Source: Sediminibacterium sp. FEMGT703S
Lineage (GTDB): Bacteria; Bacteroidota; Bacteroidia; Chitinophagales; Chitinophagaceae
Length of the DNA stretch: 64,000 bases
NCBI GenBank assembly: GCA_002786355.1
Contig: PGCO01000006.1
Location: 62,001-126,000, forward strand
Reading direction: 5' to 3'
In this document: positions 43,589 to 52,654 of the stretch, piece after piece
How the letters are laid out: every line of letters starts with the position of its first letter
How positions within the stretch are numbered: the stretch's first letter is position 1
Position numbers and translations under genes: made by a program
The notes under the pieces: model-generated
Database searches by the model: none
The model's input: the letters and a program-made list of their open reading frames with translations, nothing else
What the model was told of the DNA's origin: nothing

Positions 43589-44869
43589 ATGATTGGGATT
43601 ATTGATTGCAATAGTTTTTACTGTTCTTGCGAGCGACTTTTTTTGCCTGCCTTACAAGACGCGCCCGTAGTGGTGCTCAGCAACAACGATGGCTGTATTG
43701 TATCGCGCAGCGACGAAGCAAAACAAGCAGGCGTAGCCATGGGCGTACCGTATTTCCAGGCCAAGCAATTGATTGAACAAAAAGGCATTCATACTTTTTC
43801 TTCCAACTACAATTTGTATGGGGATCTTAGCTGGCGTGTAATGGAAACCCTGCGACAACTCTTGCCCGCTGGTTCGGTAGAAGTGTATTCGGTGGATGAA
43901 TGCTTTATTACGCTTGATCATATTGCAGGGGAACAGTTGGCGGCGTTTTCGCTCCACTTAAAAGATACCGTAGAGCAATGGACCGGCATTAAAGTATCCA
44001 TTGGTGTGGCGCCCACTAAAGTATTGAGTAAAGTGGCCAACAGATTAGCTAAAAAAAATAAAGCAGCTACCAATTGCATCATGGTACTTGATTCACCAGA
44101 AACAATAGCAGATGCATTGCAACGAACTGCTGTTGAAGATATCTGGGGTGTGGGTAGGCAGTATGCAGAAAAATTGCGCAAATACAATATAAATAGCGCT
44201 TTCGACTTACGCAGCATGCCCGCTACATGGGTGCAAAAAAATATGGGAGGTATTGTAGGAGAACGATTGCTGAGAGAATTAAACGGCATCAAGAGTATTG
44301 AAATGAAAGACCCACTGCTCAATAAAAAAATGATTGCTACTACGCGTATGTTTGGTAAAAATGTAACCAGCAAAGAACATATTAAAGAAGCTATTGCTAC
44401 TTATATTACTAGGGCTGCAGAAAAATTAAGAAGACAACAAAGTGCCGCTTCTGTGATTTATGTTTTTGTGGTACCTAAGCAAGAAAACAATGGCGGAAAA
44501 TTCAGGCATGGCAATAGCGTAGGTGGATACGTTCATTTGCCCCTTGCAACAGCTGCTACCAATGAACTCATTAAACCTGCAGTGGAACTGGTAGACCAAC
44601 TCTTTGAAGAAGGATGCATCTATAAAAAAGCAGGCGTGATTTTAAGCAGCATTGTTCCAGATGAATCGGTGCAAGGAAATTTGTTTGCACAAAAAGCACC
44701 TCAACAAAATAGACTACTCATGAGCACCATTGATAATATCAATTTTGCTATGCGAAATGATATGATTCAATTTGCTACTGCAGGCACTCAACGAAATTGG
44801 AAAATGCGGCAAGAGTTACGCAGCCCTCGCTATACTTCGCGTTGGGAGGAATTGTGTGAAGTAAAATAA
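43589..44869 (+). CDS. umuC: Y-family DNA polymerase V catalytic subunit
   Basis: UmuC is the translesion polymerase of Pol V. The 426-residue product has the palm start IIDCNSFYCSCERLF, VVVLSNNDGCIVSRSDEAK, the catalytic YSVDECFITLD, SIGVAPTKVLSKVAN, the helix-hairpin-helix VEDIWGVGRQYAEKL, and a little-finger domain. A DUF4113-like C-terminus with RSPRYTSRW-type residues (LRSPRYTSRWEEL) closes it. All carboxylates of the active site are present. It is in an operon with the UmuD-like gene. Confidence 0.96.
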   Translation: MIGIIDCNSFYCSCERLFLPALQDAPVVVLSNNDGCIVSRSDEAKQAGVAMGVPYFQAKQLIEQKGIHTFSSNYNLYGDLSWRVMETLRQLLPAGSVEVYSVDECFITLDHIAGEQLAAFSLHLKDTVEQWTGIKVSIGVAPTKVLSKVANRLAKKNKAATNCIMVLDSPETIADALQRTAVEDIWGVGRQYAEKLRKYNINSAFDLRSMPATWVQKNMGGIVGERLLRELNGIKSIEMKDPLLNKKMIATTRMFGKNVTSKEHIKEAIATYITRAAEKLRRQQSAASVIYVFVVPKQENNGGKFRHGNSVGGYVHLPLATAATNELIKPAVELVDQLFEEGCIYKKAGVILSSIVPDESVQGNLFAQKAPQQNRLLMSTIDNINFAMRNDMIQFATAGTQRNWKMRQELRSPRYTSRWEELCEVK

Positions 44870-44889
44870 TGCTATTCTAAAAAAAGCTA

Positions 44890-45441
44890 TTATTGAACTG
44901 CAGGAACCGGAAACTGTTTGTACATAGCAGTCACCGCCTTTTGTGCAAAAGCAGGCACTTTAGTAGTATCATCAGGCAATGATCCCCGAATGGTTGCCGT
45001 CCAAAGCATATGATTCTTAGCGGCATCTACTATATGCAACGTGAAAGCTCCCCTACGATACCTTCCTACTTCTATTTCCTCCGATTGCCATTTGTAATTG
45101 CGCTGACCCATATACTTCATTCGGCCATCGGTTTGCCAATCAGTTTGCCTGGTTTGTACTTCTAACTTAATAGCAATTCCAATATTGATTAAGAGGTCTG
45201 GGTTGGTTTTTACTTGCTTAAACTGGCGCTGATCCATTTCAGCTGCAATAGCTTTTTTTAAGTACCCAACTCTTTCATTAAATCCTTCCGTAATGGTATC
45301 ACCCATGGCTGTTAATTCATAAAATGAATAGGTTTTATATTTAGTAAAATCAGCTTCCGGAGCGGTAGATACATCTAATACTTTGGGGCTGGCGCAAGCA
45401 ATCAAGTAGCAAGCGCATAGGATAATGCTAAATTGTTTCAT
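44890..45441 (-). CDS. DUF4136 lipoprotein
   Basis: A 183-residue protein with a lipoprotein signal peptide (MKQFSIILCACYLIACAS, lipobox LIAC) followed by a DUF4136 domain (ADFTKYKTYSFYE, GYLKKAIAAEMDQRQF, TNPDLLINIGI, GAFTLHIVDAAKNHMLWTATI). The family is periplasmic or outer-membrane-attached and of unknown function. It is 14 bp downstream of the DUF748 genes on the same strand, so it may share their envelope role. Confidence 0.88.
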   Translation of the reverse strand: MKQFSIILCACYLIACASPKVLDVSTAPEADFTKYKTYSFYELTAMGDTITEGFNERVGYLKKAIAAEMDQRQFKQVKTNPDLLINIGIAIKLEVQTRQTDWQTDGRMKYMGQRNYKWQSEEIEVGRYRRGAFTLHIVDAAKNHMLWTATIRGSLPDDTTKVPAFAQKAVTAMYKQFPVPAVQ

Positions 45442-45455
45442 ATCAATGGTTTCGT

Positions 45456-46652
45456 TTATTCATTAGAAGCTACGTTAATCACATATTTGGGAGGCGCGCT
45501 TTTTTGTAATTGATTCAATTCTTTGGTATTTGAAATGGTAATACTGGTTGAAGGTACTTTTTTCTGGTTTACCAAATATTGCATGACAGCTGCATTTCGT
45601 TTGTCCATTAATGCATGCACTTCAGGGATGATTTTTTCTCTGCCGATCAATTGCACAGATTTTTCTTCGGTTGATTGAAGCCCTTGTGCATTCGGCAATT
45701 TGGAAACAAGGTATTTTACAAATAATGAGTCGTTGTTGCTAATACTGTCGGTCCGGCGTTTCAATTCTTGTGCAGGTATGGCATTGTTAATACCCAAATA
45801 TTTTTGCTTCATTTGGTATACTGCAATGGCTTCAGTTTCATCTAAAATATTAGTAACCTGCGTCAACTCAATTTTGATTTCGGGTTTGTCAATGGCAATT
45901 TTAGCCAAGCGATCTAATACCGTTTGTTGATTAGGCATTATATCGGTTTGCGTATACTCAAATTGCATTTCTTTAAAGTCTTCTTCCTTTCCACCAAATA
46001 AATTCGCTAACAATCTAAATGGCGCAGTTGCTGCTTTAATCACCAAATTTTTCAGTACGCCCCAAATTACTCTACCCCATTTAAATTTAGGATCGTTTAA
46101 ACTCCCTTTAACCGGAATGTCTAAATGAATATTTCCCTTTACATCCTTCAACAGTGACACTGCCAATCTAACAGGCAAATTCATAGCAGTACTGTTCTTC
46201 ACTTTTTTACCTGCTTTAATTTGACGAATGTCTAAAATATTTTTGCTGTCTAATTTGCCGCCCAATACGGTGGTTTGGTTTTCGTAAGAAATCGTTCCAT
46301 TTAAAAAAGGCGTAGCTACATAATACTTTGAATATGGATTAAAATCGGTAATCAGTAATTCTTTAATAGATGCATCAATCACGATGTCTTGATAATGTTT
46401 AGGGTCTACTTTTAATGTACCGCTCATTTTTCCAGAAGTATTCAATCTTGATTTTACACTAAACATTAAAAAAGGATTGGCACTACTTAATCTGTCGCTG
46501 CTTAAAGTCATAGAATCTAAGACATATCTAAACTTGTCTCCGTGGGTAAAATCAGTGAAAATACACTGGCCTCTTGTTACTCTAAATTGATTAATCTGAT
46601 AATTATTGACGTCGTATTTTCTCACAATCTCTTGTATATAACCCGACATCAT
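45456..46652 (-). CDS. DUF748/AsmA-like protein, C-terminal half
   Basis: A 398-residue product that starts in the middle of an AsmA-like beta repeat (MMSGYIQEIVRKY, INQFRVTRGQCIFTDFT) and continues through DUF748-type segments (GKMSGTLKVDPKHYQDI, GNIHLDIPVKGSLNDPKFKWGRVIW). A C-terminal OmpA-like or helical region ends it (VLDRLAKIAIDKPEI). No signal peptide. Its ATG overlaps the stop of the N-terminal half (TAATG, 46650-46654). DUF748 proteins are normally one chain, so these are probably two pieces of one ancestral gene. Confidence 0.75.
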   Translation of the reverse strand: MMSGYIQEIVRKYDVNNYQINQFRVTRGQCIFTDFTHGDKFRYVLDSMTLSSDRLSSANPFLMFSVKSRLNTSGKMSGTLKVDPKHYQDIVIDASIKELLITDFNPYSKYYVATPFLNGTISYENQTTVLGGKLDSKNILDIRQIKAGKKVKNSTAMNLPVRLAVSLLKDVKGNIHLDIPVKGSLNDPKFKWGRVIWGVLKNLVIKAATAPFRLLANLFGGKEEDFKEMQFEYTQTDIMPNQQTVLDRLAKIAIDKPEIKIELTQVTNILDETEAIAVYQMKQKYLGINNAIPAQELKRRTDSISNNDSLFVKYLVSKLPNAQGLQSTEEKSVQLIGREKIIPEVHALMDKRNAAVMQYLVNQKKVPSTSITISNTKELNQLQKSAPPKYVINVASNE

Positions 46653-47695
46653 TAAGAACACATGGAGTATACGGTGGATGAAGTATCGCCAGACATGGCC
46701 AATGGAGTGGTCATGATCCGCTCATAATTAAAGCCTTTGTCGTACATACTCAATCTAAAAAACGGATGATCCATACTAATGGATCTAAAGTTGTATCGGT
46801 TTTTAGCCGTATTGATGGTATCAATCAGCACATTGGTTTCATCAATGGCTGTTAGCAATTCATTGGTTGCATCAACAATAGCAAAATTATTTGCTTTAAT
46901 TGATCCAGATAAAGCAATGGCAGTAGGTTGATTGGCATTGCCAGTTAACCATAGATTGGTATTGATTAAACCTTTTAAAGATTTTACCTTCATATAATCT
47001 TTTAAATAAGGATATAAAAAATCAATACTCAATTGGTCAATATCTATTTTGGCTTTATAGTCAAATGTGTTGGTATTAAAATGCAATAAGGCTTTACTGC
47101 GACCACCCGTTGATAAATCAAATGCAGTTTGTATTTTATAAATAGGGTCATCCCAGGCAATCAAAGGAATTTGCACTGAACCTTTGATTAATTTAATATT
47201 CGTTGATGGCTTGGTATTGGTATACAGAATGGTTGCATTATTTACTTGAATATTTCTAGCCCAATATTTAACTGGTTCTTTGTCAACTTTTTTAGTGGTA
47301 TCCTCTGCAAAAAATCGATTCATTAAATCGTCGTAGTTAAACTTGTTGCCTTTTTGTACGACTTGTAAATAGGGATTAGACAATTCTACAGAAGTAATCT
47401 CATACTTGTCTACCCATAGTTTATACACAGCGATATTTAGATTGAAAGTATCAGCCTTGAAAAATGGGTGCTTAGATTTAGCTTCGTAAACAATCAGTCC
47501 TTTTGTTGTAATGCTTCCATTAAATATATTGATACTTAACTCCTCCATTCGAATTTTTCGGCCCGTGTATGCTTCACTATATTTTTCAATTAAATATTTT
47601 GATATAGGAGAGATGAAAATAATAATCATTAAAACTAGTCCAAGTAAAATACTAGACAAGATGACCGTGATCTTTAAGCTTTTCTTCATTGGCAT
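46652..47695 (-). CDS. DUF748/AsmA-like protein, N-terminal half
   Basis: A 347-residue product with an N-terminal membrane anchor (LKITVILSSILLGLVLMIIIFISPI) followed by AsmA-like beta structure typical of DUF748 proteins (YTGRKIRMEELSINIFNGSITTKGLIVYE, FDYKAKIDIDQLSIDFLYPYL, GLINTNLWLTGNA). It stops at TAA 46652-46654 after SMCS, where the family normally continues. The next ORF resumes the domain in another frame. A second ATG at 47689 is an equally good start. A candidate promoter lies at 47712-47719. Confidence 0.75.
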   Translation of the reverse strand: MPMKKSLKITVILSSILLGLVLMIIIFISPISKYLIEKYSEAYTGRKIRMEELSINIFNGSITTKGLIVYEAKSKHPFFKADTFNLNIAVYKLWVDKYEITSVELSNPYLQVVQKGNKFNYDDLMNRFFAEDTTKKVDKEPVKYWARNIQVNNATILYTNTKPSTNIKLIKGSVQIPLIAWDDPIYKIQTAFDLSTGGRSKALLHFNTNTFDYKAKIDIDQLSIDFLYPYLKDYMKVKSLKGLINTNLWLTGNANQPTAIALSGSIKANNFAIVDATNELLTAIDETNVLIDTINTAKNRYNFRSISMDHPFFRLSMYDKGFNYERIMTTPLAMSGDTSSTVYSMCS

Positions 47696-47711
47696 TAAGT
47701 GCTGAATGATT

Positions 47712-47719
47712 CAAAATTA
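47712..47719 (-). promoter_or_regulatory. Candidate promoter of the DUF748 operon
   Basis: Minus strand TAATTTTG matches TAnnTTTG, with TTG 18 bp further upstream (47738-47740), a reasonable Bacteroidota promoter 16 bp before the start codon. Confidence 0.4.
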
Positions 47720-47799
47720 ATATATTACAATTAAACTCAATGGTTCAGGTTATTCTAGGCTGTAACAAAAAAATTATTCAACTAATAGCCCCTTAACCT

Positions 47800-47807
47800 T
47801 AATTTTG
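47800..47807 (+). promoter_or_regulatory. Candidate -7 promoter element for the CarB-half gene
   Basis: TAATTTTG matches TAnnTTTG and ends 17 bp upstream of the ATG at 47825. This supports the ORF being a separately transcribed gene rather than a fragment. Confidence 0.4.
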
Positions 47808-47824
47808 CAGAATTCTTGTAAAAA

Positions 47825-49018
47825 ATGAACCCTACACTCAACTCCAACGAATCGATCCCTTCTAAAAAGAAAAAAATAATTGTTTTGGGTAGCGGCCCTA
47901 ACCGCATTGGACAGGGAATTGAGTTTGATTACTGTTGCGTACATGGCCTCTTAGCTATTAAAGAATGTGGTTACGAATCCATTATGGTGAATTGTAATCC
48001 AGAAACAGTTTCCACTGATTTTGACATGGCAGACAAATTGTATTTCGAGCCTGTTTTTTGGGAGCATTTGTGGGAAATCATAGAACTAGAGCAGCCAGAT
48101 GGAGTGATTGTTCAACTTGGCGGTCAAACCGCCCTGAAGCTGGCCAAACGTTTACATGAGAAGGGTGTTACAATCGTAGGTACTTCGTTCGAGAACATGG
48201 ATATTGCTGAAGATAGGGGTCGTTTTAGTGATTTATTAAAAGAATTAAATATTCCTTATCCTGAATACGGTACTGCATACAATGCTGAAGAAGCCATTGA
48301 AGTAGCTAACAAAGTGGGTTACCCCGTTTTGGTTAGACCTAGCTATGTAATTGGCGGGCAGCGTATGAGAATTGTGATTAACGATGAAGAAGTAGAGAAA
48401 GCGGTCATTAGTTTATTGAAACATATTCCAGGAAATAAAATTTTAATTGATCATTTCTTAGACCGATGTCAAGAAGCTGAAGTGGATGCCATTTTTGATG
48501 GAGAAGAATTCCATATCATGGGCGTAATGGAACATATTGAGCCTGCAGGTATTCATAGCGGAGACAGTAATGCAGTTTTGCCTGCATTTAATTTAACGCC
48601 ATTGGTGATTGAGACCATGGAGTTTTATGCAGAAAAGATTGCACGTGCATTAAATATCAAGGGATTAATCAATATCCAATTTGCCATTAAAAATGGTAAA
48701 GTATATGTGATTGAGGCAAATCCTCGTGCATCTAGAACCACTCCTTTTATTGCGAAAGCCTATCAAATTCCTTATTTAAATATTGCTACCAAAGTAATGT
48801 TGGGTGCTGCTAAGTTGTCTGAGTTTACCATGGAGAAAAAACTAGAAGGGTATGCCATTAAAGAACCCGTATTTAGTTTTGATAAATTCCCTGGCGTAAA
48901 CAAAGAACTAGGACCAGAAATGAAGAGCACAGGTGAAGCCATTCGCTTTATTAAAGACTTAAGAGATCCTTATTTCAGAACGCTTTACAAAGAGCGTAGT
49001 ATGAACCTGAGTAGATAA
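47825..49018 (+). CDS. Carbamoyl-phosphate synthase large chain, second synthetase half only
   Basis: A 397-residue protein equal to the second ATP-grasp half of CarB. It begins at the interdomain linker (KKKKIIVLGSGPNRIGQGIEFDY), carries the pre-ATP-grasp and ATP-grasp motifs (NCNPETVSTDFDMADKLYFEP, VQLGGQTALKLAKRL, PVLVRPSYVIGGQRM, VIEANPRASRT), and ends at SMNLSR, without the allosteric MGS domain. In CarB this half phosphorylates carbamate. The first half (bicarbonate phosphorylation and ammonia addition) is not in the window; the upstream gene is on the other strand and unrelated. A promoter-like element precedes it and a terminator follows. Confidence 0.9.
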   Translation: MNPTLNSNESIPSKKKKIIVLGSGPNRIGQGIEFDYCCVHGLLAIKECGYESIMVNCNPETVSTDFDMADKLYFEPVFWEHLWEIIELEQPDGVIVQLGGQTALKLAKRLHEKGVTIVGTSFENMDIAEDRGRFSDLLKELNIPYPEYGTAYNAEEAIEVANKVGYPVLVRPSYVIGGQRMRIVINDEEVEKAVISLLKHIPGNKILIDHFLDRCQEAEVDAIFDGEEFHIMGVMEHIEPAGIHSGDSNAVLPAFNLTPLVIETMEFYAEKIARALNIKGLINIQFAIKNGKVYVIEANPRASRTTPFIAKAYQIPYLNIATKVMLGAAKLSEFTMEKKLEGYAIKEPVFSFDKFPGVNKELGPEMKSTGEAIRFIKDLRDPYFRTLYKERSMNLSR

Positions 49019-49038
49019 GGTATTAATACCTGATTTTG

Positions 49039-49067
49039 AGGCTGCAGCAAAAAACTGCAGCCTTTTT
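49039..49067 (+). terminator. Terminator after the CarB-half gene
   Basis: AGGCTGCAG (49039-49047), loop CAAAAAA, CTGCAGCCT (49055-49063), then T-run. It lies 21 bp after the stop codon. Confidence 0.8.
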
Positions 49068-49082
49068 ATTTAGGTTTATTCC

Positions 49083-51113
49083 ATGGCAACTATTTTTAAA
49101 GAGAAAAGTTGGTGGCAATTCACCTTAACCAGAATTACCCTCGCACTTATAGCTGGTATCGTTTTGGGTAAATATGTATCCATCCCACAATGGTTGCTTG
49201 GCCTTTGTTCAAGCGGATTCTTGATCACTTGGCTTTTAATCAATCAGCTTAGTTCTCAAGATTATTTTAATAAAAGATGGATCAGTGGATTAGCAGTATT
49301 ACTTGTTTTTACTTGTGTAGGAATAGCAATATTTCAAATGAGTACCCATCCGAAGATTCAAATTCAATCAAAAGTTCTATTGTTAGAAACACCTATCAAA
49401 AAGGCCAATAGTTACCAAGCCACTGCTGCAATGGGAGAGACCATTTTGTTGATTTATTTTAATCCTTCTACTAATATTCATTTATTGAAAGCAGGAACCA
49501 GCATTCAATTATTGAAAAAACCAATACCCATTTCGAATGCGAATAATCCAGGGGGTTTTAATTTTAAAGAATATGCGGCATCACAAAAAATATTTCATCA
49601 GGTTTACTTAACTCCATCTACTTTTAAAATTCTCGATCATACCCCTTTGCCTTTATCTACATCACTTTTAAACAAGGCAAAAGATTATGTATTAAACACT
49701 TTAGAAAAATACATACAGTTATCGAAAGAGAGAAGTGTAGCAGAAGCATTGCTGATAGGTTATAAAAAAAACCTAGACAAAGAATTGATGAATGCTTATA
49801 GTAATACAGGTGTGATTCATATCATAGCGATTAGTGGATTGCATCTTGGAATGATTTACGCGCTCTTACTTTGGTTATTTAAACCCATGAATCGATTAAA
49901 AAAACTACAATGGTTAAAAAGGGGAATCATCTTGCTGATTTTATGGGGCTTTACTTTATTAACGGGTGCGGGTGCATCCGTTTTAAGGGCTGCAGTAATG
50001 TTTAGTTTTTTAATACTGGGAGATCAACTAAATAGACCCAACCAAATCATGAATACCCTTGCTGCGTCAGCATTCTGCCTACTATTGCTCAACCCACTTT
50101 TTTTATGGGATATTGGATTCCAGTTATCCTATGCAGCTGTAATTGGCATTATTGTTTTTTCGAAGCCAATCGAGAAATGTCTTTATCTAGAAAATAAAAT
50201 ACTCCGCCATTGCTGGCAATTATGTAGCGTAACTATTGCAGCCCAATTATTAACACTTCCAATGCTGCTCTATTATTTCAATAGCTTCCCTAATCTATTT
50301 TTATTCACCAATTTTATAGCAGTTCCTATTTCTGGATTAATCCTTTACTTATTGATTGGGTTATTAGCGATTGCGCCTCTTAGTTTTCTTGCAAAACCAA
50401 TTGGCGCAATAACAGAATGGTTGATTGTACAATTAAATGGCTTCATACAAAATAGCGCAAGCCTCCCCTTTGCGCTAACCGAATACATTCAAGTGTCGTT
50501 GCTTCAAACCATCTGTTTATATCTATTCATTTTATTTCTAGCCTATTTTATTGCCGAAAAAAAAATGGCTGCTTTGTTTGCTGCTTGCCTAGGATTAATT
50601 GCATTTATAGCCATTCGGTCATTGAGTATTTCAGTTTACAAACAGCAGCAAAAAATAATGGTATATCATGCGCCTAAATATACATCTATAGATATTTTTG
50701 AGGGATTGGGGCATCGGTATATTGGAAACCCTGCATTAGAGCGGAACAGTATTTTAAAAAATAATTATCTCAGTCCCACCAGAACACTTTATAGAGCAGG
50801 AAATTCATTGAGTTACACAAAAACCTATATTAAAGAATCTTTTATTATAGGACCCAATAAAACTGTTTTATTAATCCACCCTAGACTATTATTCCCAGAC
50901 TTATATATGGTTCCAAAAGTTGATTTGATAGTAGTATCAGGTGTTAAAAACCTTTCCTTATCAACAATAGCAGTTCTTTATCCCAAAGTTGTCTTAGTAT
51001 TTGACAGTAGTAACCCTTTGTGGAAAATACAGCTATGGAAAAAAGAGGCAGAGCGCTTACATTTGCGCCATCATTCAGTACCCGAGCAGGGTGCTTTTGA
51101 GTTCAATCTCTAA
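49083..51113 (+). CDS. comEC: ComEC/Rec2 family competence protein
   Basis: ComEC forms the inner-membrane channel for single-stranded DNA uptake. The 676-residue protein has an N-terminal membrane region with a DUF4131-like extracytoplasmic domain (KAGTSIQLLKKPIPISNANNPGGFNFKEYAASQKI region). The competence domain follows (RSVAEALLIGYKKNLDKEL, YSNTGVIHIIAISGLHLGMIY, TGAGASVLRAAVMFSF, DIGFQLSYAAVIGIIVF). The C-terminus is short and lacks a recognisable metallo-beta-lactamase domain, as in many Bacteroidota. It is followed by purH 42 bp downstream. Confidence 0.92.
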   Translation: MATIFKEKSWWQFTLTRITLALIAGIVLGKYVSIPQWLLGLCSSGFLITWLLINQLSSQDYFNKRWISGLAVLLVFTCVGIAIFQMSTHPKIQIQSKVLLLETPIKKANSYQATAAMGETILLIYFNPSTNIHLLKAGTSIQLLKKPIPISNANNPGGFNFKEYAASQKIFHQVYLTPSTFKILDHTPLPLSTSLLNKAKDYVLNTLEKYIQLSKERSVAEALLIGYKKNLDKELMNAYSNTGVIHIIAISGLHLGMIYALLLWLFKPMNRLKKLQWLKRGIILLILWGFTLLTGAGASVLRAAVMFSFLILGDQLNRPNQIMNTLAASAFCLLLLNPLFLWDIGFQLSYAAVIGIIVFSKPIEKCLYLENKILRHCWQLCSVTIAAQLLTLPMLLYYFNSFPNLFLFTNFIAVPISGLILYLLIGLLAIAPLSFLAKPIGAITEWLIVQLNGFIQNSASLPFALTEYIQVSLLQTICLYLFILFLAYFIAEKKMAALFAACLGLIAFIAIRSLSISVYKQQQKIMVYHAPKYTSIDIFEGLGHRYIGNPALERNSILKNNYLSPTRTLYRAGNSLSYTKTYIKESFIIGPNKTVLLIHPRLLFPDLYMVPKVDLIVVSGVKNLSLSTIAVLYPKVVLVFDSSNPLWKIQLWKKEAERLHLRHHSVPEQGAFEFNL

Positions 51114-51155
51114 CTTTTGCCCCATTAAACTGCCCTAGGGCTGAAAGCAAAACTT

Positions 51156-52649
51156 ATGCAAAAAAAAATTAATTCTGCACTGATTTCAGTTTTTTACAAA
51201 GATGGTCTAGAACCTATTGCACGTCAATTACAATCTTTAGGTATTACCATTTATTCCACTGGGGGTACCCAAACATTTTTAGAAAATCTAGGAATCAACT
51301 GTGTGCCTGTGGAAAGTTTAACCACTTATCCATCCATTTTAGGTGGTAGGGTTAAAACTTTACATCCAGTAGTGTTTGGAGGCATTTTAGGTAGAAGATA
51401 TGAGCCGCAAGATTTGCAGGAGATGATGGAATATAAAATTCCAGAAATAGATTTAGTTATTGTAGATCTGTATCCATTTGAAGAGACCCTTAAAAGCACC
51501 AACGAAGAAAAGTTGATTATCGAAAAAATTGATATTGGTGGGCCTTCCATGATTCGTGCTGCTGCAAAGAATTTTAAAGATGTAACCGTTATTGCAGCAA
51601 AAGATAGCTATGCTGAATTAGAAGCTTTATTGATTAGTCAAAAAGGAGAAACAAGTATTGAACAGAGAAAGTCTTTTGCAGCAAAAGCTTTCGAAGTAGT
51701 GATGCATTATGATATTGCCATCAGCAATTATTTTAATCCAGGAGCAGAACAGGTGTTACGATACGGAGAAAACCCACACCAAAAAGCCAGCTTTAAGGGA
51801 GACTTAACTAAAGTATTTACACAACTAAACGGAAAAGAACTCTCTTATAATAATTTAGTAGACGTTGATGCTGCTATTCAGTTAATTACTGATTTTAGTA
51901 ATTACAACGAAGCAGTATTTGCTATCATTAAGCATACCAATGTTTGCGGAGTTGCTGCAAGAAATACTGTAAAAGCAGCTTGGGATGCAGCATTGGCCGG
52001 CGATCCTGAAAGTGCTTTTGGCGGCGTATTAGTTTGTAATAATACCATTGATGCAGCAACAGCAGAAGCTATTAACGAAATATTCTTTGAAGTATTAGTT
52101 GCACCTTCATTTGATGAAGCCGCTTTAACTATTTTAAAAAGTAAGAAGAACAGAATTTTATTACAGTTGAATCAAAAAGATTATACAACTACAGCCATGC
52201 AAAAATCTATTTTGAATGGCACACTTATCCAAGACACAGATAATTGCAACTTTGAAAAATGGGAAGAAGTAGGTGGAAGAGTTTGTACTGAATCAGAAAA
52301 AGAAAACCTTGCTTTTGCGAATATCATTTGCAAACATTTAAAGAGTAATGCGATTGCATTGGTGAAGGATTTACAATTAGTAGGTAAGGGTTGTGGTCAA
52401 ACAAGTAGAATTGATTCATTGCGTCAGTCTATCGAAAAAGCCAAGCAATTCAATTTTGAATTAAAGGGAGCAGTATTGGCTTCAGATGCATTCTTTCCAT
52501 TTAATGATTGCGTTCAAATAGCACATGCAGCTGGCATGGAAGCCTTTATTCAACCAGGAGGATCTGTTAGAGATAAGGACAGTGTAGAATATTGCGTTAA
52601 CAACCAATTAGCCATGGTGATGACCGGCACTAGACATTTTAAACACTAA
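51156..52649 (+). CDS. purH: Bifunctional AICAR transformylase/IMP cyclohydrolase
   Basis: PurH carries out the last two steps of IMP synthesis. The 497-residue protein has the N-terminal MGS-like cyclohydrolase domain (KINSALISVFYKDGLEPIA, YSTGGTQTFL, GGRVKTLHPVVFGGIL, DLVIVDLYPFE, IDIGGPSMIRAAAKNF). The C-terminal AICARFT domain has VLRYGENPHQKASF, IKHTNVCGVAAR (catalytic Lys-His), SAFGGVL and AGMEAFIQPGGSVRD. It starts normally at ATG 51156 and ends 5 bp before the TTG start of the next gene. Confidence 0.97.
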   Translation: MQKKINSALISVFYKDGLEPIARQLQSLGITIYSTGGTQTFLENLGINCVPVESLTTYPSILGGRVKTLHPVVFGGILGRRYEPQDLQEMMEYKIPEIDLVIVDLYPFEETLKSTNEEKLIIEKIDIGGPSMIRAAAKNFKDVTVIAAKDSYAELEALLISQKGETSIEQRKSFAAKAFEVVMHYDIAISNYFNPGAEQVLRYGENPHQKASFKGDLTKVFTQLNGKELSYNNLVDVDAAIQLITDFSNYNEAVFAIIKHTNVCGVAARNTVKAAWDAALAGDPESAFGGVLVCNNTIDAATAEAINEIFFEVLVAPSFDEAALTILKSKKNRILLQLNQKDYTTTAMQKSILNGTLIQDTDNCNFEKWEEVGGRVCTESEKENLAFANIICKHLKSNAIALVKDLQLVGKGCGQTSRIDSLRQSIEKAKQFNFELKGAVLASDAFFPFNDCVQIAHAAGMEAFIQPGGSVRDKDSVEYCVNNQLAMVMTGTRHFKH

Positions 52650-52654
52650 TTGTA

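Noticed and set aside
44867..44894. Imperfect AATAAT/ATTATT hairpin between umuC and the DUF4136 gene
   Set aside because: AT-only stem with a bulge; too weak to call a terminator with confidence.
51132..51141. Ten-base palindrome GCCCTAGGGC between comEC and purH
   Set aside because: Short, without a T-run or partner site; not enough to call a terminator or operator.
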